Notes: a model not told the origin generated them from the sequence alone. 33,115 nucleotides of DNA from an uncultured Clostridium sp. (GCA_900556455.1 USOV01000005.1:1-33115), one strand, 5' to 3'; counted from the first letter of the stretch, positions 6,905-16,700 are shown. Made by a program: numbers and translations.

Positions 6905-6936
6905 ATCTAATATACTCCTTTTTAATATAAGGTTTG

Positions 6937-7000
6937 CCCCGACTGGGGAAATATTATTGAAGGCAAGGGTGGAGCCTTGCCTCTACAACATTTTTAATAT
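6937..7000 (+). repeat. Dispersed intergenic repeat, copy C (partial)
   Basis: Two hairpins occur: CCCC-gact-GGGG (6937-6948), and GGCAAGG (6962-6968) with CCTTGCC (6975-6981). The second is framed by TATTATTG on the left and CCTCTACAAC plus TTTTTAATA on the right. These flanking blocks match copy A, with a different but still paired hairpin, indicating compensatory change. It lies between the end of pyrG and the response-regulator start. Confidence 0.5.
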
Positions 7001-7030
7001 ATCATACAAACATTAATTATTTATTAAAAA

Positions 7031-8632
7031 TTATCTTTCTTTTGCTGCTTTTACCAATCCTACAAACAATGGGGCTGGATTATTTGGTCTTGATTTTAAT
7101 TCTGGGTGGAATTGTCCTGCTATAAAATATGGATGTGATGGTAATTCTACAATTTCTACTAAGCTTCCATCTGGAGACGTTCCAGATGCAATTAGCCCAG
7201 CTGCTTCTAGCCTTTGTTTGTAATCATTATTATATTCATATCTGTGTCTATGTCTTTCAGATATCATAGTTTTTCCATATACTTTATGTGCCAATGTATT
7301 TTCTTTTATTACACAGTCATAAGCTCCAAGTCTCATTGTTCCGCCTTTTTTGTTTATGTTTTTTTGTTCCTCCATAATATGAATTACAGGGTTTGTTGTA
7401 TTTTCATCAAATTCTAATGAATTTGCATCTTTTAAGCCTAATACGTTTCTTGCGAATTCCACAACAGCCATTTGCATTCCAAGGCATATTCCAAGGAAAG
7501 GAACTTTATTTTCTCTTGCATATTTTATTGTTTCTATTTTTCCTTCAATTCCTCTATTTCCAAAGCCTCCTGGAACAATTATTCCTTGATATTTTTCTAA
7601 AATTTCTTTTGAATTCTCCGCTGTCACAGTTTCACAATCTATTAGGTCTATATCTACATTTACATCATTTGCAAAACCTGCATGTCTTAAGCTTTCCATT
7701 ACAGAAATATATGCATCATCTAATTGCACATATTTTCCAACTATTGCAATTTTAACAGTTTTATCTCCTATATTTCTAACATTTTCTATCATTTTCTCCC
7801 ATTGTGAATTGTTAGGTTCTATATTTTCTAGTTCCAAATGTTTGCAAACTTCTCTTGCTAATCCTTCTTTTTCTAATAATAATGGAACTGCATATAAATT
7901 ATCTGCTGTTGTATTTTGTATTACACTAGTTTTTCTAACATTGCAAAATAGTGCAAGTTTTTCTCTTATAACATCTGTTATCTCAGTCTCTGTTCTACAT
8001 ACTAATATATCTGGCTTAATTCCCAAGCTTTGTAACTCTTTTACTGAATGTTGTGTTGGTTTTGATTTTATTTCATTTGAACCAGAAATGTATGGAAGTA
8101 GTGTTACATGAATATATAAAACATCTTCTGGGTCTTTTTCTAGTCCAACTTGCCTAATTGCTTCTATTATTGAAAGACCTTCTATATCTCCAACTGTTCC
8201 CCCAACTTCAGTTATTACAATATCTATATCTGTATTATCAAAACTATATATTTTTTCTTTTATTTCATTTGTAATATGTGGTATTACTTGTACTGTTTTT
8301 CCTAAGTAATCTCCTCTTCTTTCTTTTTCAATTACATTTGAATAAATTTTTCCCATTGTAACACTAGAATTTTTAGTTAAGTTTTCATCTATAAATCTTT
8401 CATAATGTCCTAAATCTAAGTCTGTTTCTGCTCCGTCATCTGTAACAAAAACCTCTCCATGTTCATATGGGCTCATTGTTCCTGGATCTACATTTATATA
8501 TGGGTCAAATTTTTGTATTGTTATTTTATAGCCTCTATTCTTTAATAACCTTCCAAGTGATGCAGCAGTGATTCCTTTACCTAATCCTGATACTACTCCC
8601 CCTGTTACAAATATGTACTTTGTTTTCTTCAT
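7031..8632 (-). CDS. pyrG: CTP synthase
   Basis: The 533-residue protein makes CTP from UTP, ATP and glutamine. The N-terminal amidoligase domain (1-270) begins with KYIFVTGGVVSGLGKGITAASLGRLLKNRGY, the P-loop of the family, followed by QKFDPYINVDPGTMSPYEHGEVFVTDDGAETDLDLGHYERF. The C-terminal glutaminase domain (about 295-533) has the oxyanion GGFGNRG segment, the nucleophile Cys in GICLGMQ, and the His and Glu of FHPELKSRP. GGAGG lies upstream of the ATG at 8632. The leader holds a strong promoter and an intrinsic terminator (8663-8726) that should control read-through, so expression is probably attenuated. Confidence 0.97.
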   Translation of the reverse strand: MKKTKYIFVTGGVVSGLGKGITAASLGRLLKNRGYKITIQKFDPYINVDPGTMSPYEHGEVFVTDDGAETDLDLGHYERFIDENLTKNSSVTMGKIYSNVIEKERRGDYLGKTVQVIPHITNEIKEKIYSFDNTDIDIVITEVGGTVGDIEGLSIIEAIRQVGLEKDPEDVLYIHVTLLPYISGSNEIKSKPTQHSVKELQSLGIKPDILVCRTETEITDVIREKLALFCNVRKTSVIQNTTADNLYAVPLLLEKEGLAREVCKHLELENIEPNNSQWEKMIENVRNIGDKTVKIAIVGKYVQLDDAYISVMESLRHAGFANDVNVDIDLIDCETVTAENSKEILEKYQGIIVPGGFGNRGIEGKIETIKYARENKVPFLGICLGMQMAVVEFARNVLGLKDANSLEFDENTTNPVIHIMEEQKNINKKGGTMRLGAYDCVIKENTLAHKVYGKTMISERHRHRYEYNNDYKQRLEAAGLIASGTSPDGSLVEIVELPSHPYFIAGQFHPELKSRPNNPAPLFVGLVKAAKER

Positions 8633-8662
8633 TTAATACTACCTCCATTATTACTTAATTAC

Positions 8663-8726
8663 TTTTTTAAAAAATAAAAATAGATTTAAAAAACTTACCC
8701 ACGAAAGGGGTTTTTTTTAAATCTAT
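8663..8726 (-). terminator. pyrG: Intrinsic terminator in the pyrG leader (putative attenuator)
   Basis: On the minus strand a 14-bp stem (8726-8713 with 8693-8680) is extended by an inner ACCC/GGGT stem and followed by a T-rich run to 8663. It starts only a few bases after the expected transcription start and ends about 30 bases before the pyrG ATG. It cannot belong to an upstream gene because the neighbour is divergent, so it must be a leader terminator. The 5' arm contains a C/U-rich CCCCTTTC segment. Confidence 0.7.
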
Positions 8727-8732
8727 GTATAG

Positions 8733-8761
8733 ATTTTAGCATTATTTTTGTAAGATTACAA
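8733..8761 (-). promoter_or_regulatory. Promoter of pyrG
   Basis: On the minus strand TTGTAA (8761-8756) and TAAAAT (8738-8733) are separated by 17 bases, with a TG extension one base before the -10 box. Transcription would begin around 8725-8728, immediately before the leader hairpin. Confidence 0.6.
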
Positions 8762-8850
8762 GAGTTTTAGAAAAATATTGTGTAATTTTAGCAAATTACA
8801 ATTTGTTAATATATTTTCAAATTCTGGTAATAATATTTTCAGGTGATTTT

Positions 8851-10338
8851 ATGATTTCTTATTGGGTAGGTTCTACCGAAAAAACAAATTTTCCAAAATT
8901 AGATTCTAATTTGTTCTCTGATGTTTGTATTATTGGTGGTGGTATAACTGGTATAGCTACTGCTTATATGTTGAAGGATTCGGGTTTAAAGGTCACTTTA
9001 CTTGAAGCAAGTAAAATTGGTATGGGCGTTACTGCAAATACTACTGCCAAAATCACAAGCCAGCATGATTTGTTTTATGATTATTTAATTAACTCCTGTG
9101 GTTTTGATACTGCTAAAAAATATTTAACTTCTAATGAAGAAGCCATTCATACCATTGAAAATATTGTAAAAGCTGAAAATATAGATTGTAATTTTGAGCA
9201 TCAGAATGCATTTGTTTATACTTGTTCAAAAGATTTCATCCAAAAGATAAAGGACGAAACAGCTGCTGTAAAATCTTTAGGTTTGGATGCGAAATTAGTT
9301 ACTGAAACTTCTCTGCCATTTACTGTTAAAGCTGCCATTTGTTTTCCAAACCAAGCTAAGTTTCATCCACGAAAATATATTTTAGGTTTAATGCCTGCTT
9401 TAGAAAAGATAGATATTTTTGAAAATTCTAAAGTAACCAATATAAAAAACAAAAATAATCGTTATAAAGTTTATTCAAATGGTCATACAGTTGATTGTAA
9501 ATATCTAGTTTTAGCATGCCATTACCCTATTAAAAATTTTCCTGGTATGTATTTTTTAAAAATGTATCAAGATAAGTCTTATGTTATTGCAGTAGATACT
9601 AAAAAGCCTCCTTTGGATGGAATGTATATATCTGCTGAAGAACCTGTCACGTCTTTTAGAATGGCTGATAATTTGCTATTAGTGGGAGGCTCAGGGCATA
9701 AAACTGGTACGAATAATATTGATTTAGATAAAAGCTATATTAACTTAGAAAACTATATAAAAAGTATATATCCAGATGCCGAAGTAAAATATAGGTGGAC
9801 AACAGAAGACTGCGTGCCACTTGATAAAATTCCTTACATTGGCAAATTTTCAAAACTTTATAATAATATGTATGTTGCAACTGGTTATAAAAAATGGGGC
9901 ATGACTACCTCCCATGTTGCTGCTAAAATAATTTCAGATGACATTTTAGGGAAAGAAAATAAATACACTTCTATTTACTCTGCAACAAGGCTTCAACCTA
10001 TTAAAAACAGGAAAGCATTTGGAGAAATATTAAATCAAACCGTATATTCTTTAGCAATTAATAAGATACAAAAGCCTAAACTAGATTATACCGAAATTAA
10101 AAATGATTGTGGTGGAATTGTAAATTATAAAGATAAAAAAATTGGTTTATATAAAGACAAAAATGGTAATATGTATGCAGTAAAACCTTATTGTTCTCAT
10201 TTAGGATGTGAACTTGCTTGGAATAATTTAGACAAGACTTGGGATTGCCCTTGCCATGGTTCCAGATTTGATTATACTGGTAAAATAATAACTGAGCCAA
10301 CAACAAAAGATTTGGAAAAAATTGATTTAAACACATAG
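8851..10338 (+). CDS. FAD-dependent oxidoreductase with C-terminal Rieske [2Fe-2S] domain
   Basis: The protein has 495 residues. An N-terminal FAD-binding DAO-type domain starts with VCIIGGGITGIATAYML (dinucleotide-binding GxGxxG) and ends its flavin contacts near NMYVATGYKKWGMTTSHVAAKI. The C-terminal 90 residues are a Rieske domain with both cluster motifs, CSHLGC (Cys and His ligands) and CPCHGSRFDYTG (Cys and His ligands). This pairing is known from DAO-Rieske proteins in Firmicutes; the substrate is not established. Start: AGGTGA lies seven bases before the ATG at 8851; the in-frame ATG at 8803 has no such site. It is divergent from pyrG, with HD-GYP gene downstream on the same strand but with its own promoter. 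Confidence 0.88.
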   Translation: MISYWVGSTEKTNFPKLDSNLFSDVCIIGGGITGIATAYMLKDSGLKVTLLEASKIGMGVTANTTAKITSQHDLFYDYLINSCGFDTAKKYLTSNEEAIHTIENIVKAENIDCNFEHQNAFVYTCSKDFIQKIKDETAAVKSLGLDAKLVTETSLPFTVKAAICFPNQAKFHPRKYILGLMPALEKIDIFENSKVTNIKNKNNRYKVYSNGHTVDCKYLVLACHYPIKNFPGMYFLKMYQDKSYVIAVDTKKPPLDGMYISAEEPVTSFRMADNLLLVGGSGHKTGTNNIDLDKSYINLENYIKSIYPDAEVKYRWTTEDCVPLDKIPYIGKFSKLYNNMYVATGYKKWGMTTSHVAAKIISDDILGKENKYTSIYSATRLQPIKNRKAFGEILNQTVYSLAINKIQKPKLDYTEIKNDCGGIVNYKDKKIGLYKDKNGNMYAVKPYCSHLGCELAWNNLDKTWDCPCHGSRFDYTGKIITEPTTKDLEKIDLNT

Positions 10339-10381
10339 TGATTAAGCATTTAAACTGTAATAAGAAATTTTCTGAAAAAAC

Positions 10382-10410
10382 TTGACCAATTGTTTTCTTT
10401 CATATAAAAT
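10382..10410 (+). promoter_or_regulatory. Promoter of the HD-GYP gene
   Basis: TTGACC (10382-10387) and TAAAAT (10405-10410) are separated by 17 bases and lie about 30 bases before the ATG at 10442. Confidence 0.6.
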
Positions 10411-10441
10411 AATGGTATAGTTTATTTTAGGAGATATACAA

Positions 10442-11380
10442 ATGAAAGAAGATAAAATTGATTTTTATAGTAAAACCACTCTAAAATCTTATAATTTAGA
10501 TGAAACCATTCGTTACCAATTAAGTATGCTAGATAGTTTAGATGTATTTACTAGACAGCATTCTGAAAATGTTGCAAATGTTACTTGTAGACTATGTGAG
10601 CGTCTAAAACTTAATAAAGATTTCACTGTATATTGTACTACATGCGCATATTTACATGATATTGGAAAACTTTTTATTCCAGCTTCAATTCTACAAAAGC
10701 CAAGTTCTTTAACAGATGAAGAATTTGAAATAATGAAAACCCATACTACACTTGGTTATAATATGTGTATGGCGGATTTAAAGCTTAGACCTTATGCAAA
10801 TGGTCCATTATATCACCATGAAGCTCTAAATGGTTCTGGTTATCCAAATCATCTTACCAAAAAGGATATACCTATAGAAGCACAAATTATAAGAGTTGCA
10901 GACGAATTTGATGCCATTGTTAGTAAAAGACAATATAAAACTCACATTGGAATAACTGATACTTTGCGCTTACTTGTAAAAGATGCACAACCTATTCCAA
11001 AATCAGTAGCGTTAAAATCATTAGAGTCTAATACTAGATTGGGAAAATTGAATCCTAGAGTTGTACGCACTCTTTTTCGTGTTGTTATTGAAGATACTGA
11101 GTATGAAATCAGTTGTATGATGGATTACATGAGATATATAAAAGAACAAATTAGAAGGCTTGAAATAATAAAAAATTATAACTATAAAATGCAGAAAGCG
11201 AAAAGTGAAAAGAAAAAGCAATATTTTAAATGTTGTATGGATACTATGTTTGAAGGCGGAGAAACTACAAAGAATTTCATGTATGTTTTAGAAGAATATT
11301 CTGCAGTTTATTTAAAAAAGAAAGAGCATGTTAATAATTTGTTTAATGAGATTAAGGAAATAAAAAAATTAAAAGTATAA
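10442..11380 (+). CDS. HD-GYP domain protein, probable cyclic-dinucleotide phosphodiesterase
   Basis: The protein has 312 residues. The HD-GYP domain fills about residues 20-215, with the ordered metal and signature residues: RQHSENVANVT (His), LHDIGKLFIP (HD), HTTLGY (His), YHHEALNGSGYP (HHE and GYP) and VADEFDAIVS (Asp). All catalytic positions of active HD-GYP enzymes are present, so hydrolysis of cyclic di-GMP or a related dinucleotide is likely. The C-terminal 100 residues are basic and helical (QKAKSEKKKQYFKCC), with no named domain. There is no receiver or membrane sensor, so it is probably cytoplasmic. TAGGAGAT precedes the ATG at 10442. A hairpin shared with the cysteine desulfurase gene terminates it. 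Confidence 0.87.
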   Translation: MKEDKIDFYSKTTLKSYNLDETIRYQLSMLDSLDVFTRQHSENVANVTCRLCERLKLNKDFTVYCTTCAYLHDIGKLFIPASILQKPSSLTDEEFEIMKTHTTLGYNMCMADLKLRPYANGPLYHHEALNGSGYPNHLTKKDIPIEAQIIRVADEFDAIVSKRQYKTHIGITDTLRLLVKDAQPIPKSVALKSLESNTRLGKLNPRVVRTLFRVVIEDTEYEISCMMDYMRYIKEQIRRLEIIKNYNYKMQKAKSEKKKQYFKCCMDTMFEGGETTKNFMYVLEEYSAVYLKKKEHVNNLFNEIKEIKKLKV

Positions 11381-11398
11381 AATACTTTATTTAAATAT

Positions 11399-11432
11399 AA
11401 GCTAAAGCAATATATTATGCTTTAGCTTTTTT
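11399..11432. terminator. Bidirectional terminator between HD-GYP and cysteine desulfurase genes
   Basis: An 11-bp stem (11399-11409 with 11418-11428) with an eight-base loop and six T at the end, between two convergent genes. Confidence 0.85.
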
Positions 11433-11450
11433 GTAATTGTATATTAATTT

Positions 11451-12605
11451 TTACTCCATTTTATTGTTTCTTAATTTCTTTACAATTTCTACTAAATTTT
11501 CCACTAAATAATTAATATCTTCTTGGGTATTTTCTTCTCCTAGTGTTATCCTTAAGGCACCATTGCTCAAATCACTCGGTAGTCCAATTGCGATCAATAC
11601 ATGTGATGGATTTGGATTTCCTGTACTGCATGCAGAACCAGCCGATGCACAAATTCCTTTTTCATCTAAGTTTAGTAATAATTCTCCTGCATCTATTCCC
11701 CTAAAACTTACATTAACATTTCCTGGCAATCTTTTTGTTCTATGTCCATTGATCTTTACATCTGGTATTTTTATTTCTATCTGTGATATTAAATATTCTC
11801 TCAAGATTTTCAATCTTTCATTGTATTTGTCTAAGTTTTTATTTGCTATTTGTATTGCCTTTCCTAAACCTACTATCCCTGCTACATTTTCTGTTCCTGC
11901 CCTTTTATCTTTTTCTTGATGTCCTCCATCTTGAATTTTTTTAAAATCTATACCATTTTTCACATATAATGCCCCAACACCTTTTGGTCCATAGAATTTA
12001 TGTGCAGACATAGATAAGCTATCTATATTTAATTTATTTACATCTATTTTTATATTTCCAATTGCTTGAACTGCATCTGTATGGAAAATTATATTATTCA
12101 TTTTTGCAATTTTTCCGATTTCTTCAATTGGCTCAATAGTTCCAATTTCATTATTTGCAAACATTATACTTATTAATATTGTGCTATCTGTTATTGAATT
12201 TTTTAGGTTTTCTATATTTATAAGACCATCTTTATCTACATCTAAATAAGTTACCCTAAATCCTTCTTTTTCCAAGGTTTTACACGTATTTAATACTGCA
12301 TGATGTTCTATTTTGCTTGTTATTATATGATTTCCTTTATATTTATTTGCATACGCAATTCCCTTTAAAGCTAAATTATCGCTTTCACTTCCACATGCTG
12401 TAAAATAGATTTCTTCTGGCTTACAGTTTATTGCACTTGCTACTTTTTTTCTTGCTTCCTCTTTTGCTCTATTGGCTCTTCTTCCCAGACTGTACATTGA
12501 TGAAGGATTACCATATTCTATACCAAAGTATGGTATCATTTCTTTTATTACCGCTTCTTTTACATAGGTTGTAGCACTATGGTCAAAATATCTTATTTTA
12601 TTCAT
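11451..12605 (-). CDS. Cysteine desulfurase, NifS/IscS family
   Basis: This 384-residue PLP enzyme removes sulfur from cysteine as an enzyme-bound persulfide, for Fe-S cluster or thiolation pathways. It starts with RYFDHSATTYVKE. PLP contacts include the ESDNLALKG and FHTDAVQAIGNI segments, and the Schiff-base Lys lies in SMSAHKFYGPKGVGALY. The active-site loop ICASAGSACSTGNPNPSHVL supplies the catalytic Cys. The frame extends upstream to 12692, but that part overlaps the preceding terminator and gene end. AAGGTGA before the ATG at 12605 marks the start. No iscU or thiI partner is visible beside it, so the downstream acceptor is unknown; the name nifS or iscS is not assigned. Confidence 0.92.
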   Translation of the reverse strand: MNKIRYFDHSATTYVKEAVIKEMIPYFGIEYGNPSSMYSLGRRANRAKEEARKKVASAINCKPEEIYFTACGSESDNLALKGIAYANKYKGNHIITSKIEHHAVLNTCKTLEKEGFRVTYLDVDKDGLINIENLKNSITDSTILISIMFANNEIGTIEPIEEIGKIAKMNNIIFHTDAVQAIGNIKIDVNKLNIDSLSMSAHKFYGPKGVGALYVKNGIDFKKIQDGGHQEKDKRAGTENVAGIVGLGKAIQIANKNLDKYNERLKILREYLISQIEIKIPDVKINGHRTKRLPGNVNVSFRGIDAGELLLNLDEKGICASAGSACSTGNPNPSHVLIAIGLPSDLSNGALRITLGEENTQEDINYLVENLVEIVKKLRNNKME

Positions 12606-12655
12606 TCTATTATTCACCTTATAGATATTATATGCAAAAGTTAGCAAATTGAAAC

Positions 12656-12692
12656 TAAAAAAATAATAAATGGGCACTAATTTTGTGCCCAT
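12656..12692 (-). terminator. Terminator overlapping the end of the 110-residue gene
   Basis: An 8-bp stem (GTGCCCAT at 12685-12692 with ATGGGCAC at 12670-12677) has a seven-base loop and is followed on the minus strand by a run rich in T. The stop codon of the 110-residue gene lies at its loop. Confidence 0.8.
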
Positions 12693-13009
12693 CTTACCAT
12701 TTTAACATCTTTATATTTATCTAAAACTTCCATGTATTTTTGATATTCTTCTTCCCATAAAATTTCTGGTACTTTATCAAATGCATCAAATACTTTTTCC
12801 GCTTCTGTTAAGAATATTATTTGTTCTTGATTACTAAGCCTTTCGTATTTTCTTGAAAATTTATATAATCTATCTAGCATTTGGTTTGCTTCTATAAAAG
12901 ACCAAAAATCTTTTACTTTAATTCCTGCTGCTCTTATCTGTGCAACAGAAAATGCTATCAATAAAAATATTACAAATATTAAAATATATATTATTACTAA
13001 AAAAATCAT
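12677..13009 (-). CDS. Membrane-anchored small protein, unknown function
   Basis: The protein has 110 residues. Residues 2-22 form one long hydrophobic helix (IFLVIIYILIFVIFLLIAFSV) with no cleavage site, so it is probably an N-terminal anchor. The remaining 85 residues are a charged helical domain (KFSRKYERLSNQEQIIFLTEAEKVFDAF) that would lie in the cytoplasm or outside. No family is recognised. It has its own promoter (13044-13072). The ribosome binding site is modest (AAGGGA). A terminator at its stop separates it from the cysteine desulfurase. Confidence 0.6.
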   Translation of the reverse strand: MIFLVIIYILIFVIFLLIAFSVAQIRAAGIKVKDFWSFIEANQMLDRLYKFSRKYERLSNQEQIIFLTEAEKVFDAFDKVPEILWEEEYQKYMEVLDKYKDVKMVRWAQN

Positions 13010-13043
13010 ATATTTTCCCTTCTTTTTCCTACGTATATACCAT

Positions 13044-13072
13044 ATTATACCACATCAGTATTTTTTTAGCAA
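13044..13072 (-). promoter_or_regulatory. Promoter of the 110-residue gene
   Basis: On the minus strand TTGCTA (13072-13067) and TATAAT (13049-13044) are separated by 17 bases, with the -10 box preceded by TGG. Confidence 0.6.
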
Positions 13073-13109
13073 ATATATTTACTCTTTTTTTGATTATTCC
13101 CATTTTTTG

Positions 13110-13138
13110 TTGACTTTATGTTGGTTTTATTATATATT
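13110..13138 (+). promoter_or_regulatory. Promoter of the cytidine deaminase gene
   Basis: TTGACT (13110-13115) and TATATT (13133-13138) are separated by 17 bases, 24 bases before the ATG at 13162. It is divergent from the promoter at 13044-13072. Confidence 0.6.
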
Positions 13139-13161
13139 CCATTTTAGAAAGAAGTGATGTT

Positions 13162-13555
13162 ATGGATTTAGATGAAGCAATTACAGTTTGCAAATCTGCT
13201 TTAAAAATGTCTTATTCTCCATATAGTAATTATCATGTTGGAGCTGCATTAGTTTGCAAATCTCGGTAAAATTTATTCTGGATGTAATATTGAAAATCAT
13301 GGTATAATGTCTATTTGTGCTGAAAGAGTTGCTTTTACGAAAGCTATTTCTGAAGGTGAAAGAGATTTTGATTATATTGTTGTTTGTGGTGGAAGAGATT
13401 TAAAAAATTTAGAAAATTGCCTTCCTTGCGGATATTGCAGGCAATTCATGTCTGAATTTGTAGATAATAATTTTAAGATTTATGCTTTAGGCCCAAATGA
13501 TAAAATCACTCCTTATACAATGAGTGATTTGTTACCAAATAATTTTAAATTATAA
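13162..13555 (+). CDS. cdd: Cytidine deaminase, requires a +1 frameshift
   Basis: This zinc enzyme converts cytidine or deoxycytidine to the uridine form. With one base skipped it is 130 residues, the standard length of the small tetrameric class. In the zero frame, codons 34-36 are TCT CGG TAA; skipping the C of CGG reads TCT GGT AAA and continues to the normal end. All functional parts are present in the joined product: SYSPYSNYHVGAAL (substrate loop), GCNIEN, ICAERVAF (Zn Cys and catalytic Glu) and LPCGYCRQFMSEF (two Zn Cys). Without the shift, the 35-codon product has no zinc site. The ATG at 13162 has a GAAGTGATG upstream site. It could be a decayed gene, but it shares the shift motif with three other genes. 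Confidence 0.85.
13261..13266 (+). other. Putative +1 frameshift site TCT-CGG in cdd
   Basis: The zero-frame codons are TCT (13261-13263) and CGG (13264-13266), with a TAA stop immediately after. Removing C13264 restores the conserved SGKIYSGCNIEN segment. Confidence 0.75.
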
Positions 13556-13602
13556 AATTATTTGGCAGAATAATATTAAGTTTAATTTAAAGTAGTACAG
13601 TA

Positions 13603-13744
13603 GCCCAACGCAGGGGTTTTATATATTTTATTTTTGATCGGCTCCGGGGTGACCGCTGTAGAAACTGTATGAGTTTTGCAAATAACAGTTTCTAGGATGG
13701 GGCAGTGAGAAAATAAAATATATAAAACCCCTGCGAGATTGGGC
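13603..13744. repeat. Long inverted-repeat element between convergent genes
   Basis: A perfect 26-bp inverted repeat (13609-13634 with 13710-13735) is extended by GCCCAA/TTGGGC (13603-13608 with 13739-13744) past a three-base bulge. Inside it are a second stem, TAGAAACTGT (13659-13668) with ACAGTTTCTA (13685-13694), and a GC-rich block (13637-13657) unlike the surroundings. It fills the gap between cdd and the minus-strand giant gene. It could be a MITE-type element, a structured RNA or an elaborate bidirectional terminator. No open frame is inside. Confidence 0.7.
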
Positions 13745-13746
13745 GG

Positions 13747-16700
13747 TTAATTTATTTTTACTACCTCTTTGTCTTTTGTTTCCTCAGCATTTTCTTGTTC
13801 TTTTTCCAAATTATCTTTTGCTACTGTCATCATTAATTTTATCCTGTTTGTTTGGTTTGTCTCGCTTGCTCCTGGGTCATAATCTATTGGAGCAATATTT
13901 GCTTCTGGGTATTTATTTCTTATTGCTTTTATTACACCTTTTCCCACTACATGGTTTGGTAAACATGCAAATGGTTGCAAGCATATTATATTTGGTACAT
14001 CATTTTTTATAAATTCTACCATTTCCCCTGTAAGTAGCCACCCTTCTCCTGTTTGGTTACCAGTTGATAAAATTTCTTCTGCATAATCTGCTAACTCTAA
14101 AATATCTGATGGTTTAAAATATCCTTTTTTAGAACCTGTTATTGCGTTTCTGTAATCTTTTTCTATATTGTCTACAATATCTATTATCTTTTTAAATAAC
14201 TTAGCTTTTACATCTGATGTTTTCAAATATTTATTTTTCTTTAATTCATTTGCTAATACGTATTTTACGAATCCCATAAATTCTGGAATTATAACTTCTG
14301 CCCCTTCTCTTTCTAATAGGCTGGCAACAAAGTTATTTCCGAATGGATGATATTTAATTAATATTTCTCCAACTATTCCTACTTTTGGTTTCTTTACACT
14401 TGTATCTAATTCAATTTTTTCAAAATCATCTACTATTTCATATAGTGAATTATTGAATTCTTTCATACTTGAATTTACTGTTTTTTCCTTGCATTTTTCT
14501 ATCCATTTTTCTAGTAATTTTTTGCTTTCTCCATTATTTACTTCATAGGCTTTATTTTTATGGAAAACTGTTTGTAACATATCGCCATAAACAATTGATT
14601 TAAACATTTTTAATAATAATTTTGGTGTTATTTTAAAGCCAGAGTTTTTTTCAAGTCCTGCCACATTAAATGAAATTACTGGTACATTTGGATATCCTGC
14701 ATCTTTTATTGCTTTTCTTATAAATCCAATATAGTTAGTTGCTCTACATCCTCCACCTGTTTGAGACATCATTAATGCTACCTTATTTGTATCATATTCT
14801 CCACTTTCTAAAGCTTCAATCAATTGTCCTACTGTTAGTATTGATGGATAACACGCATCATTATTAACATATTTTAAACCTGTTTCTACAGTTTTACTTG
14901 TGCAATCTCTTAATAGTTTTACTTTATATCCTTCTGATTTTAGTGCTTCTGATAAAAGTTCAAAATGTATTGGAGCCATTTGCGGAATAAGTATTGTATA
15001 ATCTTTTTTCATTTTTTTAGTAAATTCTACTCTTGGTGTTACATATGTTCCCACACATTTTCTTTGAAGTTTCTCTCTTTTTTTCATGCTAGCAAGTAAT
15101 GAACGTATTCTTATTCTAATTGCCCCTAAGTTATTTACTTCATCAATTTTTATTAGAGTATACATTTTTCCAAAACTTGTTAAAATTTCCTCTACTTGGT
15201 CTGTTGTAACCGCATCTACTCCACATCCAAATGAGTTTAATTGTACTAATTCTAAGTTATCATGGTGCCCTACAAAGTCAGCTGCTGCATATAACCTTGA
15301 ATGAAATACCCATTGGTCTACAACTCTTAACGGTCTCTTTGTCTCCACATTTTGAGCAACAGAATCTTCTGTTAATACACAAAGTCCTAAAGATGTTATC
15401 ATTGTGTCTATTCCGTGATTTATCTCTGGGTCGACATGGTATGGTCTTCCTGCAAGTACTATTCCTTTTAAATTGTTTTCCTCCATATATTTTAATGTTT
15501 CTTGACCCTTATTTTTTATGTCTTCTCTTACTTGTTTGTATTCTTTTTCTGCACAATTAATTGCTTCCTCTAATTCTTTTCTTGTAAAATTATATTTTTT
15601 TAGTCCTTCTACCTCTAGCAATCTTGTAGCCAATTTCTTTTTATCAAAAGGCAAAAATGGGTTAATAAAGTTAATATCTTTTAGTTCCTCAACATTACTT
15701 TTTAATACCTCTGAATATGAAATTACTATTGGGCAATTATATTTATTATTTGCATCTTTATATTCTTTTCTTGAATATGTCATACAAGGGTAGAAAATAT
15801 CTTTAACACCCTTTTCAATTAAGTCTATTATATGTCCATGTGTTAATTTTGCTGGATAGCACACAGATTCAGATGGCATAGATTCAATACCTTTTTCATA
15901 TGTTTTTCTATTGCTTTTTTCAGATAGAATTACTCTAAATCCTAGTTTTGTAAACATTGTAAACCAGAATGGATAGTCTTCATACATGTTTAATGCACGA
16001 AGTATTCCAATTGTTCCTCTTGTAGCTTCTTCCTCTTTTAAAGGTTCATATCCGAAAGTTCTTTCAAATTTATATTTATAAAGGTTTGGTAAATCTTTTT
16101 TCGTTTTATCTTTTCCAGCACCTTTTTCACATCTATTTCCAGATACAAATATTTTTCCATTTGAAAATTGGTTTAATGTTAATAGACAGTGATTTTCACA
16201 GCCTTTGCATCTTGTATTCATTACTGTTATTTTTAAATTATCTAATTCATTTTCTCTTAATATTTTAGACTTATACTCTTTGTCATCTAAGCTTGCATAT
16301 TTTTCTTTTGCTAAATATGCTACACCATAAGCTCCCATTAACCCTGCAATATCTGGTCTTATCACATTTTTTCCAATGATTTTTTCAAAAGCTCTTAAAA
16401 CAGCATCATTATAAAATGTACCACCTTGTACAACAATATTGTCTCCTAAACTTTCCACATCACGTATTTTCATAACTTTTTGCAAAGCATTTTTTACTAC
16501 TGAATAAGAAAGCCCTGCTGATATATCTCCAACTGAATAGCCTTCTTTTTGAGCTTGTTTTATTTTGGAATTCATGAATACAGTACATCTTGAGCCCAAG
16601 TCTACTGGTCTTCTTGCTTCTATTGCACCTTGGACAAACTCTTGCATTGGAATATTTAAACTTTTTGCAAAAGTCTCCATAAATGAGCCACAACCTGATG

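Noticed and set aside
11571..11576. Another CTCGG string in the window
   Set aside because: It is antisense inside the cysteine desulfurase gene (coding strand reads CCG AGT, Pro-Ser) and there is no frame break, so it is not a shift site.
13162..13555. Calling cdd, spoVD, tsaB and tsaE simple pseudogenes
   Set aside because: All conserved motifs are intact on both sides of a single identical break. tsaB and tsaE belong to a widely essential pathway, and independent decay would not give one shared motif.
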